The translations under genes were made by a program, and so were the position numbers. The notes below the pieces were generated by a model that did no database searches, was not told where the DNA came from, and was given only the letters and a program-made list of their open reading frames with translations. Shown here piece by piece: positions 23,613-32,616 of a stretch of DNA of 34,890 nucleotides. The first letter of the stretch is position 1, and every line of letters begins with the position of its first letter. The stretch spans positions 1 to 34,890 of the forward strand of contig JADFZO010000028.1 of NCBI GenBank assembly GCA_015232465.1, in the 5' to 3' direction. This stretch comes from Desulfamplus sp. GTDB lineage: Bacteria > Desulfobacterota > Desulfobacteria > Desulfobacterales > Desulfobacteraceae.

Positions 23613-25601
23613 ATGCTCAGGTTTATGCGTGAGAATACTGGTTCGTGGATTATCAAGGTTATACTTGGTCTTATTGTTGTTGTGTTTATTTTTCTTGGCA
23701 TGGGCTCATTAGGAGATAACCGTGCTGATCATGTTGCAATGGTCAATGAGACTCCAATCACAATTGATGAATACAATCGCTCGTATCAAAATACAGTTGA
23801 GCAGATACGTCAAAGATTTGGAAGCAATCTTAGTGATGAGATGCTAAAGATGTTTCAGGTGAAAAAACAGGCAATGGATAGGCTTATTGAAGAGCGTCTT
23901 ATATCTGCTCAGGCAGATAAACTTGAGATATACATCTCTGATAAGGAGCTTCAAGAGTCTATTATCTCTATTCCAGCATTTAAAAAAGATGGTGCTTTTG
24001 ATCTGCAAACTTATAGAGCTGTACTAACAGCCAATAGGTTGATGACATCAACTTTTGAGGATATGCAGCGAGAGACACTGCGTCAATCTAAAGTTACTGA
24101 CATGATATTAAATAGCGTAAAGGTCTCTACTCTTGAGGCTCGTGAGTGGTATATCCAAAACAATAGCGAGGTTGCCGTAGATTACGTAAAGTTTGATCCA
24201 GCATCATTTAACGTAAATCCTGATGAGGCTCAAATTAAGGAGTATTACGAAAAAAATAAAGAGAGCTATAAATCTGAACCTAAGCTAAAGGTGCAGTATA
24301 TTGGATTTTCATCTGATGATTATAAGTCAAAGGCTGTAATCACCCCAGAGATTATAGAGTCATACTACACATCTAACCCTGAGGAGTTCACAATCCCTGA
24401 ACAGGTAGAGGCGAGCCACATCTTGATAAAGGTAGATGAAAACGCCTCTGACGAGGCTGACGAAGCTGCTAAAAAAGAGGCAGAAGAGCTATATAAACGT
24501 GCGGTTGCTGGCGAAGATTTTGCCGAGCTTGCAAAAGAGTACTCTCAAGACCCTTCAGCTAAAGATAACAGCGGCTATCTTGGCAAATTTGCTAAAAATA
24601 GAATGGTAAAACCATTTGAAGATAAGGCGTTTTCAATGGAGCCAGGTGATATTAGCGAGCCTGTTAAGACCCAATTTGGCTGGCATATTATACAGGTAAA
24701 ATCAAGAACCCAAGAGCTAAAGCAGACTCTTGAAGAGGTAAGTCCTACCATAAAAGAGAAGCTACTGGTTGAGGAGAGCAAAAATCTTGCATACAGTGCT
24801 GCTGGTGAGGCATTTGATGCTATTGTTGATGGAGATTCCCTTGAGCAGGCTGCTCTGCTTTTGGGTCAAAAGGTTTTTGAGGTTGGACCATTTACAACCC
24901 AAGGACCTGATAAACTTCCAGACTCTGCTAAAAGTGCTGATGGAACAGATGCTCAAGATGCTCAAAAAGATACTTTTCCAAAGGCTCAGGAGTTTGCTAT
25001 GTCAGCATTTTCACTGCCTCTTAATGAGGTTAGCGATGTTTTAGAGGTTGGAAATATCTATTATATTATCAAGCCTATTGAAAAACATGAGCCAGAACTT
25101 CTATCGTTTGATGATGCAAAGGATAAAGTGGTAGTAGCTCTTAAATCTGAACTTCAAAATCAAGAGAGTAAAAAGGCTGCCGAAACTTTTTTAGAATCTA
25201 TTAAAAGTGGAGAGAGTGGAGCAAGTGGCGATACTGATGATGCAACAAAGTTTGTAAATGCCTTTAAAGATAAAGGTTTTGAGCTAAAATCTACTCAGCT
25301 TTTTAAAAAAGATGGAAATATTGCTGATATTGGCAAAGAGCCTGAAATATCTGCTGCTGCATTTAAATTATCAGAGACAAATAGATTGGTCTCTGAGGTG
25401 ATTAAAGCGTCAAACGGCTCTTACTATGTAATTGCATTTAAAGAAAAAAAGATACCTGGTGAAGATTTGATAGCTGAAAACCTTGACTCTGTTAAAAAGC
25501 AACTCATCAGCACAAAACAGGGTGCTGTTTATAAGGCATGGATTGAAGAGTTAAAGGCTCAAAGCAAGATTGAGGTTAAACCCGGTTTAATTGATAGCTG
25601 A
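23613..25601 (+). CDS. ppiD: Membrane-anchored peptidyl-prolyl isomerase / chaperone PpiD
   Basis: A periplasmic folding factor anchored in the inner membrane near the Sec translocon. The 662-aa protein has a short cytoplasmic N-terminus and one transmembrane helix (about 12-31). A SurA-like N-terminal chaperone region (about 37-200) contains the family stretch MVNETPITIDEYNRSYQN. A parvulin (PpiC) domain spans about 262-365, with VEASHILIKVDENA, AKEYSQDPSAKDNSGYLG and FGWHIIQVKSRT. A second, parvulin-like but divergent C-terminal region runs to the end. AAGGAG lies 8 nt before the ATG. Length is close to typical PpiD. The next gene starts 16 nt after the stop, suggesting co-expression with a lipidated protease. 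Confidence 0.93.
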   Translation: MLRFMRENTGSWIIKVILGLIVVVFIFLGMGSLGDNRADHVAMVNETPITIDEYNRSYQNTVEQIRQRFGSNLSDEMLKMFQVKKQAMDRLIEERLISAQADKLEIYISDKELQESIISIPAFKKDGAFDLQTYRAVLTANRLMTSTFEDMQRETLRQSKVTDMILNSVKVSTLEAREWYIQNNSEVAVDYVKFDPASFNVNPDEAQIKEYYEKNKESYKSEPKLKVQYIGFSSDDYKSKAVITPEIIESYYTSNPEEFTIPEQVEASHILIKVDENASDEADEAAKKEAEELYKRAVAGEDFAELAKEYSQDPSAKDNSGYLGKFAKNRMVKPFEDKAFSMEPGDISEPVKTQFGWHIIQVKSRTQELKQTLEEVSPTIKEKLLVEESKNLAYSAAGEAFDAIVDGDSLEQAALLLGQKVFEVGPFTTQGPDKLPDSAKSADGTDAQDAQKDTFPKAQEFAMSAFSLPLNEVSDVLEVGNIYYIIKPIEKHEPELLSFDDAKDKVVVALKSELQNQESKKAAETFLESIKSGESGASGDTDDATKFVNAFKDKGFELKSTQLFKKDGNIADIGKEPEISAAAFKLSETNRLVSEVIKASNGSYYVIAFKEKKIPGEDLIAENLDSVKKQLISTKQGAVYKAWIEELKAQSKIEVKPGLIDS

Positions 25602-25617
25602 TGCAGGGAAAATCGTT

Positions 25618-28587
25618 ATGTTAAAGATAAAAAAAATATTTGTACAGAGGTTGCATATAAAGCTACTGGTTTTATCACTGCTCTTATCTTTTATAATTGC
25701 CTCTACAATCTCCTCATGTTCACAGGTGGTTGGTAAAAGAGTTTCTGGCTCTTTAGAGTCAACATCAGGTAGAACTGATGCTGATGTTGATAGTAGCTTG
25801 CAGGTTGCTGATTCTGATAACTTTCAGCCTGAAAATGCCCTTTTTACATCGGATCCAGCTTTGGTTGAGGGTGTGCTTCCAAATGGAATGCACTATCTTC
25901 TTTTTAAAAACGCAACTCCTAAAGATAGGGTAAGTATGCACCTTAATATTCAAGCTGGCTCAATGCACGAACGAGATGATCAGCAGGGGCTTGCACACTA
26001 TCTTGAGCACATGCTCTTTAATGGCTCAACCCATTTTAAGCCTGGGGAGCTTATTGAGTATTTTCAATCTATTGGAATGATGTTTGGACCTGATGCTAAT
26101 GCACAAACTGGTTTTTTTGAAACCATCTATGATATTCTTCTGCCAGCCAACGATAAAGAGAGCCTTGAAAAGGGGCTTTTGATCCTTCAAGATTATGCCC
26201 AAGGGGCACTAATTCTTGATTCAGAGGTTGAGCGGGAGCGTGGGGTTATACTTGCTGAGATGCGAGAGAGAGACTCTGTTGCATCAAGAACTTTTAAGGC
26301 TTCCCTTGAGTTTGAGCTTCCTGAATCGCTTATCGCAAGACGGCTTCCAATTGGCATTAAGAGCGTAATTGAATCTGCTGATAGAACCCTTTTAAAAGAC
26401 TACTATGACACTTGGTATAGACCAGATAACATGGCAATTGTAATGGTTGGTGATTTTGATATTGATTTAGCAGCAAATCTTATTCAGGAGAGATTTTCTA
26501 CTATGCAGCCTCGTGCCCCTGCTGCTGAACTTCCAGTAAACACATGGGAGTCTCATGCTGCTGAAGAGGTCTTTTACCACTACGAGCCTGAGGCTGGAAA
26601 AACGGATGTCTCTATCAATACTGTTACATGGGTACCTTTTGAGCCTGAAAATGTGGATAACTTTAAAGAGCGTGTATTAAGACGCATCGGAGATACTATT
26701 GTCCAAAATAGGCTCTCTAAAGATGTCAGAAAAGAGGATAGCCCATTTTCAAATGCTGGAATATACTCTGGTATATTTTTGCAAAATATAAATTTTACAT
26801 CTATATCTGCCCAATGCTCTGCTGACAAGTGGCAAGAGAGCATTGCCATTATTGAAAAGACGCTTCGCAGGGCTTTGGATTATGGATTTACTGAGCCTGA
26901 ACTTGAGCGTGTAAAGGCAGATTTTCTTCTTGGTCTTGAGACTGCTGTAAAAGAGGCTTCAACTCGTGAAAGCAGAACTCTTGCAAGGGAGATTTTAAGT
27001 TCAATTAATAGAAATAGAGTATTTTTATCTCCTGAACAAGAGCGGGGGATTCTTAAAAATTTTATTGAAAATCTTACAGTTGAAGATGTCAACAGGGCAT
27101 TTAAAGAGAACTGGTCTGCAGATCATAGACTTATTGAGGTTACTGGTAATGCTCTTGTTAAAGAGGAGAGAATTACGCCAGAGGCATCTATTTTAAGCTT
27201 TTACCACAAGAGTCAAAAGGTTGAGGTTACACAAGTAGAAAATAACGATGATGTTGTTTTTCCATATCTACCAGAACCTGAAAGTAGTAGAGCCAATATT
27301 GAAAAGGATAAGATGTTAGATTCACTTGGAATCCGTATGGTTGACTTTAAAAATGGAGTTAGGCTTAACGTAAAAAAGACAGACTTCAAAAAAGGGGAAT
27401 TTATATACAGGTTTGACTTTGGAGGTGGAAAAAAATCAGAGCCATGGAAAAAGCAAGGTCTTGCCCTTTTAACCCAAGGGGTTATAAATGAAAGTGGTGT
27501 GGGAAAACTAAATAGGGACGAGCTTGAGACAGCATTAGCTGGAAAGAACATCAGCTTTAGCTTTAGTATAGATGAAGGCTCTTTTGTCTATTCAGGGTCA
27601 GCAGCTCCTAATGAGACCACTCTTCTTTTTCAACTTTTATACACTTTAATAATGGATCCTGGTTTTGATGAAGAGGCTCTTATTCTATTTAAAAATCGTT
27701 ATAGCCAGATGTTTCAAGAGCTTTTAAGCACTACTGATGGCATGATGCAGTTTAAGGGCGAGGTATTTTTAGCAGGTGGTGATACCCGTTTTGGTATGCC
27801 AACTCTTGAGCAGATGCAATCTTTGAGCATGAAAGATGTTAGAAGGTGGATTACCCCTTTTCTTAGACAGTCAAAGATGGAGATTTCAGTTGTAGGTGAT
27901 ATTGATGTTGAAGAGGTTATTGCATATGCTTCAAAATATTTTGGCTCTATGGCTTTAAAGAGGGTGGCTACTCGTGCGGAGCAAGAGAGACGCGATCACA
28001 TTGTTTTTCCAGAGGGTAAAAAAATAGAGCTTCAAGTTGACAGTAAGATTGATAAAGCTCTTGTTGTGATGGCATTTCCAACTGATGATTTTTGGAACAT
28101 TAAACAGACCAGACGGTTAAATTTGCTATCTAAAATACTATCAGAGAGGTTAAGAAAAACAGTTCGTGAAGAGCTTGGGGCAACATACTCCCCTTATGCC
28201 TATAACGACTCATCTCAAAACTATAAAGGTTATGGCGTTATGCGAGCTGTTATTAATGTCTCACCTGATAAGGTTGATGATATTATTCAACAGACCGAGA
28301 GAATAGCAGATTCAATGACAACTCAACAAATATCCGATAAAGAGTTGGAGCTTGTTCTTGTGCCAATTTTAACCTACATAAAAGATGTTAAAAGAACTAA
28401 CAGTTATTGGCTAAACTCAGTCATGTCAGGCTCTTTAAATCACCCTGAAAAGATAGAGTGGGCAGCCAACATAGATGAAGATTACCGTTCAGTTGATTTA
28501 GATGAGATATGGGGGCTGGCTAAACGATTTTGCGATACTTCACGAGCAGCCTTTATTGTGATCCAACCGTCAAATGTATCGAACTAA
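25618..28587 (+). CDS. M16 (pitrilysin/insulinase) family zinc protease, predicted lipoprotein
   Basis: A large zinc metalloprotease of family M16, 989 aa from the ATG at 25618. That start has AGGGA upstream and gives a proper signal peptide ending in STISSC (Cys34); a TTG at 25591 would overlap ppiD and is less likely. The inverted zinc motif HYLEH (127-131) is present, with the distal acidic residues Glu207 and Glu214 in ERERGVILAE. Four M16 repeats fill the rest: active N-terminal domain, then inactive domains. The last carries the substrate-site pattern REELGATYSPYAYND, equivalent to the conserved Arg/Tyr region of pitrilysin. It is expected at the periplasmic face of a membrane, degrading unfolded or small peptides, in line with its chaperone neighbour. 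Its 3' end overlaps the opposite gene by 35 bp. Confidence 0.93.
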   Translation: MLKIKKIFVQRLHIKLLVLSLLLSFIIASTISSCSQVVGKRVSGSLESTSGRTDADVDSSLQVADSDNFQPENALFTSDPALVEGVLPNGMHYLLFKNATPKDRVSMHLNIQAGSMHERDDQQGLAHYLEHMLFNGSTHFKPGELIEYFQSIGMMFGPDANAQTGFFETIYDILLPANDKESLEKGLLILQDYAQGALILDSEVERERGVILAEMRERDSVASRTFKASLEFELPESLIARRLPIGIKSVIESADRTLLKDYYDTWYRPDNMAIVMVGDFDIDLAANLIQERFSTMQPRAPAAELPVNTWESHAAEEVFYHYEPEAGKTDVSINTVTWVPFEPENVDNFKERVLRRIGDTIVQNRLSKDVRKEDSPFSNAGIYSGIFLQNINFTSISAQCSADKWQESIAIIEKTLRRALDYGFTEPELERVKADFLLGLETAVKEASTRESRTLAREILSSINRNRVFLSPEQERGILKNFIENLTVEDVNRAFKENWSADHRLIEVTGNALVKEERITPEASILSFYHKSQKVEVTQVENNDDVVFPYLPEPESSRANIEKDKMLDSLGIRMVDFKNGVRLNVKKTDFKKGEFIYRFDFGGGKKSEPWKKQGLALLTQGVINESGVGKLNRDELETALAGKNISFSFSIDEGSFVYSGSAAPNETTLLFQLLYTLIMDPGFDEEALILFKNRYSQMFQELLSTTDGMMQFKGEVFLAGGDTRFGMPTLEQMQSLSMKDVRRWITPFLRQSKMEISVVGDIDVEEVIAYASKYFGSMALKRVATRAEQERRDHIVFPEGKKIELQVDSKIDKALVVMAFPTDDFWNIKQTRRLNLLSKILSERLRKTVREELGATYSPYAYNDSSQNYKGYGVMRAVINVSPDKVDDIIQQTERIADSMTTQQISDKELELVLVPILTYIKDVKRTNSYWLNSVMSGSLNHPEKIEWAANIDEDYRSVDLDEIWGLAKRFCDTSRAAFIVIQPSNVSN

Positions 28588-29071
28588 ACCTCTTTTGATT
28601 CATATTTTCACGGATGAATTTATCCAGAGCAAATATCTGTCTGCTGTTTAGTTCAGTAAATCCAATGCTCATCGCCCTTATCTTCATTAAAATCTCTGAT
28701 GATATATTGGAAAAATCGACCTCTTGAATGGTTATTTTAGGTTGAGCGTCAATTAAAAATGGGGAGTCATCGTTGATAACTATGTCTCCAAGATAGTAGC
28801 CATAACTCTCTAAAAATATAGATTGTGCCTTTGTATCTGTTACTTGAAGGTTATCATCTTCTTTATCGCTATATTTAAATACAAGGCTACCCACACTTGA
28901 TAGCCCCGCAGAAGAAGATGTGTTTATAACTCCAGTGTTGATGTTGACCAGTCTGCCAATTTTATATGAAGAGGGATTTATAGCAGCATATCCCTCTTTT
29001 TTTATGGCATCTTTTTTTGCCCTTTTTTTTCTTACTTTTTTAGTTTTCTCTACTGAGCACTCTTTATCCAT
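28553..29071 (-). CDS. Small PilZ-like domain protein (divergent)
   Basis: A 172-aa cytoplasmic protein with a very basic N-terminus (KKVRKKRAKKDAIKK). The pattern YKIGRLVNINTG, then LVFKYSD, a beta-strand-rich middle, and the C-terminal RAMSIGFTELNSRQIFALDKFIREN resembles the short PilZ domain proteins common in Desulfobacterota. Those usually read like KIGKIIDISxGGLAFRY and end in GVQFxxLTxxQxxxLxxFI. PilZ proteins bind c-di-GMP through an RxxxR and a D/NxSxxG motif; here the second is NINTGVI with an added Ser/Gly-rich insert, so ligand binding may be lost. The family call is by pattern only. Its stop lies 35 bp inside the convergent M16 gene, and its ATG has AAGGAG upstream. Confidence 0.7.
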   Translation of the reverse strand: MDKECSVEKTKKVRKKRAKKDAIKKEGYAAINPSSYKIGRLVNINTGVINTSSSAGLSSVGSLVFKYSDKEDDNLQVTDTKAQSIFLESYGYYLGDIVINDDSPFLIDAQPKITIQEVDFSNISSEILMKIRAMSIGFTELNSRQIFALDKFIRENMNQKRFSSIHLTVGSQ

Positions 29072-29219
29072 AACTCTCCTTAAAATAACTTTTTTGAATT
29101 TTAAGATTTATAATAAACACTATAAACCAAACTGTCATAAAAAATGAGATTTCATATTATGTATGACCATATTTTGTCAAATAATTATCAGGAAAATTAT
29201 CACTTTTTTATGCAAAGCC

Positions 29220-29708
29220 TTAATCTAATTTTTCAACAAACTGCTTTAAATTTCGATCTTTTTTAATCTTTGTAGGATCAAAGACTCTTCCGTTCACCGC
29301 AATATAGACACCAGATGGGAGAGTTTGAACTGCTGCTACTGCACTTCCAAGATTAAATGAGGCATCACTTGATTTAAAACATGCTGGCTCCATTGCACCT
29401 GTGATGACTATCACCTTTTGGTTAATCTCTTTTAGCCTGATAGCTGTCTCAATCATAGTGTCAGTGCCGTGAGTTATGACAATATGCTTAATTTGCTCCT
29501 TTGAGATAGCTTCGTATATAAGCTCTCTATCTTCGGGTGTCATATCAAGCGAATCTTTTTTTAGAAGAGATACAACCTCATAATCAAAATTGACCCTTGC
29601 TTCGCGTAATATATTTTCAATGCCCGGCGGACCAACTTGGTAGGTGCTTAAAGCATCAAAATAGACCTTGTCAATAGTGCCTCCAATGGCAAAAAATTTT
29701 ATCTTCAT
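29220..29708 (-). CDS. Single-domain asparaginase-like protein
   Basis: A 162-aa protein matching only the N-terminal domain of type I/II L-asparaginases. The nucleophile loop FAIGGTIDKVY (6-16) carries the first catalytic Thr. The second Thr/Asp motif THGTDTM and the KSSDASFNLGSA segment are also seen. The C-terminal domain that completes the active site of classical enzymes (about 330 aa) is absent. Short stand-alone forms are known in Proteobacteria, and their activity is uncertain. AGGAG lies 9 nt before the ATG. It has no evident operon partner, being divergent from the SUMF1-type gene across 166 bp. Confidence 0.85.
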   Translation of the reverse strand: MKIKFFAIGGTIDKVYFDALSTYQVGPPGIENILREARVNFDYEVVSLLKKDSLDMTPEDRELIYEAISKEQIKHIVITHGTDTMIETAIRLKEINQKVIVITGAMEPACFKSSDASFNLGSAVAAVQTLPSGVYIAVNGRVFDPTKIKKDRNLKQFVEKLD

Positions 29709-29874
29709 CTATTTTACTCCTAATTGTTGTTTGATATATGAAATCTTGATTTAAAACTTATGATATTATGAAATATGATTAATTGCTATATGTTGCAAGA
29801 GATTTTGCCATATTTTTTATAAATTAAAATCTTAAAACTTTTTACCGATATTTAAATAATAGGGGTGTATAAAA

Positions 29875-30741
29875 ATGGTTTCACTAAAGAGAGTTATAGT
29901 TATACTTAGTATATTTACCTGCCTTCTACTCTTGCTGGATAGCTTTGCACTATTGGCATCAGAACGCTCTGTTAGCAATAAACTTGGTATGACATTTATC
30001 TATGTGCCTGCTGGAGAGTTTTTAATGGGTAGCCCTAAAAATGAGATTGGAAGAGATTGGAATGAAGATATTCACACTGTTGTTATCTCAAAGGGGTTTT
30101 ATATTCAAGAGAGTGAGGTTACTCAAGGGCAGTGGAAAAAACTTGTTGGTTTTAACCCATCATCGTTTCCTGATTGTGGCGAGAGTTGCCCTGTTGATAC
30201 TGTATCATGGGATCAGTGCATTGAGTTTATACGTGTTCTAAATGAGTGGGAAGGAACTACTAAATATCGGCTTCCAACTGAAGCAGAGTGGGAGTATGCT
30301 TGTAGAGCTAATAGCAGAACTGCCTTTGCAAATGGAGATATTACTCAAGAGCTATGTCTCCCGATTGAGCCAGCTCTTGATGAGATAGCTTGGTATTGCG
30401 GAAACTCTGGATACAAAGGCTCGCCTGACAATTTGGGTCCACGCCCTGTTAAGACAAAAAAGCCAAATAGTTGGGGAATCTACGATATGCAGGGAAATGT
30501 TCAAGAGTGGTGTATGGACTCATGTGGTTGGAAAGCTGGTTGGTTTGGAAGAACAGGGGTTGTTACCTCAACTTATAAAAATAATATCGTGGATCCAATC
30601 TCAAAAGATGGAGATCACAGGGTTTTAAGAGGCGGGGGGTGGCATCTGCCCTCAAGACATTGTAGAAGTGCAAAGAGAAGTTTTTATAAACCTATGGCAA
30701 AACGTAACAGTCTTGGGTTCAGGATAGTCAGAGAACTTTGA
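29875..30741 (+). CDS. Secreted SUMF1/FGE-sulfatase domain protein
   Basis: A 288-aa exported protein: signal peptide about 1-30, then one complete SUMF1 (formylglycine-generating-enzyme-like) domain, about 35-288. Marks are MTFIYVPAGEFLMGSPKNE, SEVTQGQWKKL, YRLPTEAEWEYACRA, GIYDMQGNVQEWCMDSC and the final RVLRGGGWHLPSRHCRSAKR with GFRIVREL. Only one Cys is present where true FGE has a catalytic Cys pair (spacing also differs), so sulfatase activation is unlikely. This C-type-lectin-like fold is used for many binding or assembly roles. No sulfatase is nearby. AGGGGTG precedes the ATG. Its stop is followed at once by a promoter-like sequence for the flagellin gene. Confidence 0.88.
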   Translation: MVSLKRVIVILSIFTCLLLLLDSFALLASERSVSNKLGMTFIYVPAGEFLMGSPKNEIGRDWNEDIHTVVISKGFYIQESEVTQGQWKKLVGFNPSSFPDCGESCPVDTVSWDQCIEFIRVLNEWEGTTKYRLPTEAEWEYACRANSRTAFANGDITQELCLPIEPALDEIAWYCGNSGYKGSPDNLGPRPVKTKKPNSWGIYDMQGNVQEWCMDSCGWKAGWFGRTGVVTSTYKNNIVDPISKDGDHRVLRGGGWHLPSRHCRSAKRSFYKPMAKRNSLGFRIVREL

Positions 30742-30770
30742 TTGACATTTTAATAAATCAGATATAAACT
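30742..30770 (+). promoter_or_regulatory. Candidate promoter for the flagellin gene
   Basis: A perfect TTGACA (30742-30747) follows the SUMF1 stop. TATAAA begins 15 nt downstream (30763-30768) and TAAACT 17 nt downstream (30765-30770); either could be the -10. A sigma-28 reading (TAAA-N15-ATCAGTAA, 30765-30791) fits less well. Confidence 0.4.
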
Positions 30771-30839
30771 TATTCAAGTTTGTATCAGTAATATTTTTAA
30801 TAGCTCTATATTTGGGCTTAAATTTTAAGGAGGTGCAGC

Positions 30840-31598
30840 ATGTCTTTATCAATAAATAGCAACATAGCTGGTTCAAGGACATTGAACTCATTAAATCAAT
30901 CAAATGTTGATATGAACAGTTCAATTCAACGATTTTCAACTGGCAAAAAGATAAACAGTGCGGCTGATGACGCATCTGGCATGATGATTGCCGATTCACT
31001 TGGAGGTCAGGCACGAGGTGCTGCTCAGATGATTATGAATGCTAATAACAGCATCAATATTGCCCAGATTAAAGATGGTGCTTTAGGCGAAGCTGGTTCA
31101 ATTATGCAGTCGATACGCGATAAAGTGCTTCAAGCCTCATCGTCAGCTTTAAGCTCTTCAGATAGAGGAGCACTTGGACAAGATATTGCAAAATCAATGG
31201 AGTCTCTTGGAAAGCTCTATGAGGGGACCCAGTTTAATGGTCAAACCCTACTATCTGACTCTCCAGGATTATCATCGCTATCGCAGATTGATATTTCAAG
31301 CGTTGAGAGCAGTCAGGCTTCACTTAAGATGGTAGATGATGCTATGGAGGCAACATCAAAGATGAGAGCAGATGTCGGGGCAACTCAGAATCAGCTTGCA
31401 TCAACTATTAACTCTCTTGGGGTTGGTATGGTTAGTTCATACCAGTCTGAATCAGCAATAAAAGATGTTGATCTTGCTCAAGAGTCAATGAACATGAAGC
31501 AGATTGAGAATTTACGAACTGCTGGGCTTTTTGCATTGGCTCAATCTAATGCACAGCCTAAGAATGTAATATCTCTTCTTGGACAGATGGCAGCATAA
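30840..31598 (+). CDS. Short flagellin (D0/D1 domains only)
   Basis: A 252-aa flagellin made of the conserved helical ends without the variable D2/D3 region. The N-terminal domain (1 to about 140) contains MSLSINSNIAGSRTLNSL, RFSTGKKINSAADDASGMM and NSINIAQIKDGALGEAGSIM. The C-terminal domain (about 165-252) contains MRADVGATQNQLASTINSL and QSNAQPKNVISLLGQ. Both are the pattern of the helices that polymerise in the filament. A near-perfect ribosome site (AAGGAGGTG) lies 6 nt before the ATG, suggesting strong expression. No chaperone, cap or hook gene is adjacent. Export is by the flagellar type III system, so it has no signal peptide. A LysM protein follows after 55 bp. Confidence 0.93.
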   Translation: MSLSINSNIAGSRTLNSLNQSNVDMNSSIQRFSTGKKINSAADDASGMMIADSLGGQARGAAQMIMNANNSINIAQIKDGALGEAGSIMQSIRDKVLQASSSALSSSDRGALGQDIAKSMESLGKLYEGTQFNGQTLLSDSPGLSSLSQIDISSVESSQASLKMVDDAMEATSKMRADVGATQNQLASTINSLGVGMVSSYQSESAIKDVDLAQESMNMKQIENLRTAGLFALAQSNAQPKNVISLLGQMAA

Positions 31599-31653
31599 CC
31601 ATAATAAATAATAACTATAATAGAATTTTTAAGATTAATTTTTAGAGAAACCA

Positions 31654-32604
31654 ATGGACAATTACAATTCATTACAAGATGAAAAAGAGCCTGATGATTT
31701 GATGAAAGAGAACATTATCAGGAGAAACAAGAAAAAAATAGCATCAGGAACAGATTTGCCCGGCAAATCTATGCTTAAAAAGAGCGATCTTTCGCTTGTA
31801 TTTCTTGGTGCAGGTATCATTACATTAATTATTTTTTTTGTATTTCTAAGACCGTCAGGTGAGCCAAATAAAGAGTTGGAAAAAGAGGTTGTTAGTGAGG
31901 ATTCAAACATTCCTATTTCAGAGAGTGTCAAAACTCTTGAGCAGAAATTGACTACACTTGAGGAGATGTTGCAGGCTATTAATGCAAGTCAGGTCGATTC
32001 TGATGGTAAACCAAAATTTGATGTGCCAGACATAAAACCCTATGTAGCAAGGATTGAGAGGGTTGAGACTGCTATGTCTGTTAAATTTGATGTTTTGACA
32101 GCAAGAGTTGATAAGATAGATGACAAACTATCTGCTATCATAAAAGATGTTGAGAGAAACAACAAATCTCTTAGCAACATGAGAGCTACGATTGACTCTT
32201 ACGCATCTAAACAATCAGAGATTGCAGCATCTAAACCAGTATCAGCACCAAAAAAAGATATAGCAGCAGAGGCAAAGCAACCATCAAAAGATGAGTCAGA
32301 TACGATCAAAACAGCAGCTAAATCAAGTAGCAAAAGCCAAGAGCAACCAGATAAGCAGACAGCAGCAACAACTAAAACAGCATCAAACACAAAGTCTGAA
32401 ACTGCATCACCAGCTAAACAGAGTCAGACAAAGCCAAAATCAGACAGCAAAGGTGAGGTGGTTTACCACACAGTTGCCAAAGGTGATACGCTTTATAACA
32501 TCAGCAAGAGATACGAGACAACTGTTGAGCAGTTAAGGGCAATGAATAAGATGACAATTAATGATGCAATTGTAATTGGTCAAAAGATTATAGTTAAAAA
32601 GTAG
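31654..32604 (+). CDS. Membrane-anchored LysM domain protein
   Basis: A 316-aa bitopic protein. The N-terminus is charged and cytoplasmic (1-45), followed by a transmembrane helix (about 46-66). The periplasmic coiled coil spans about 80-190, and a long Lys/Ser/Thr/Gln/Ala-rich low-complexity stalk about 195-265. One C-terminal LysM domain (about 268-316: VAKGDTLYNISKRYETTVEQ then VIGQKIIVKK) should bind peptidoglycan. It probably tethers the inner membrane to the wall; a partner is not evident. The ribosome site is weak. It lies 55 bp after the flagellin gene on the same strand with no terminator between, so co-transcription is likely. Confidence 0.88.
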   Translation: MDNYNSLQDEKEPDDLMKENIIRRNKKKIASGTDLPGKSMLKKSDLSLVFLGAGIITLIIFFVFLRPSGEPNKELEKEVVSEDSNIPISESVKTLEQKLTTLEEMLQAINASQVDSDGKPKFDVPDIKPYVARIERVETAMSVKFDVLTARVDKIDDKLSAIIKDVERNNKSLSNMRATIDSYASKQSEIAASKPVSAPKKDIAAEAKQPSKDESDTIKTAAKSSSKSQEQPDKQTAATTKTASNTKSETASPAKQSQTKPKSDSKGEVVYHTVAKGDTLYNISKRYETTVEQLRAMNKMTINDAIVIGQKIIVKK

Positions 32605-32616
32605 CTTAAATATTTT

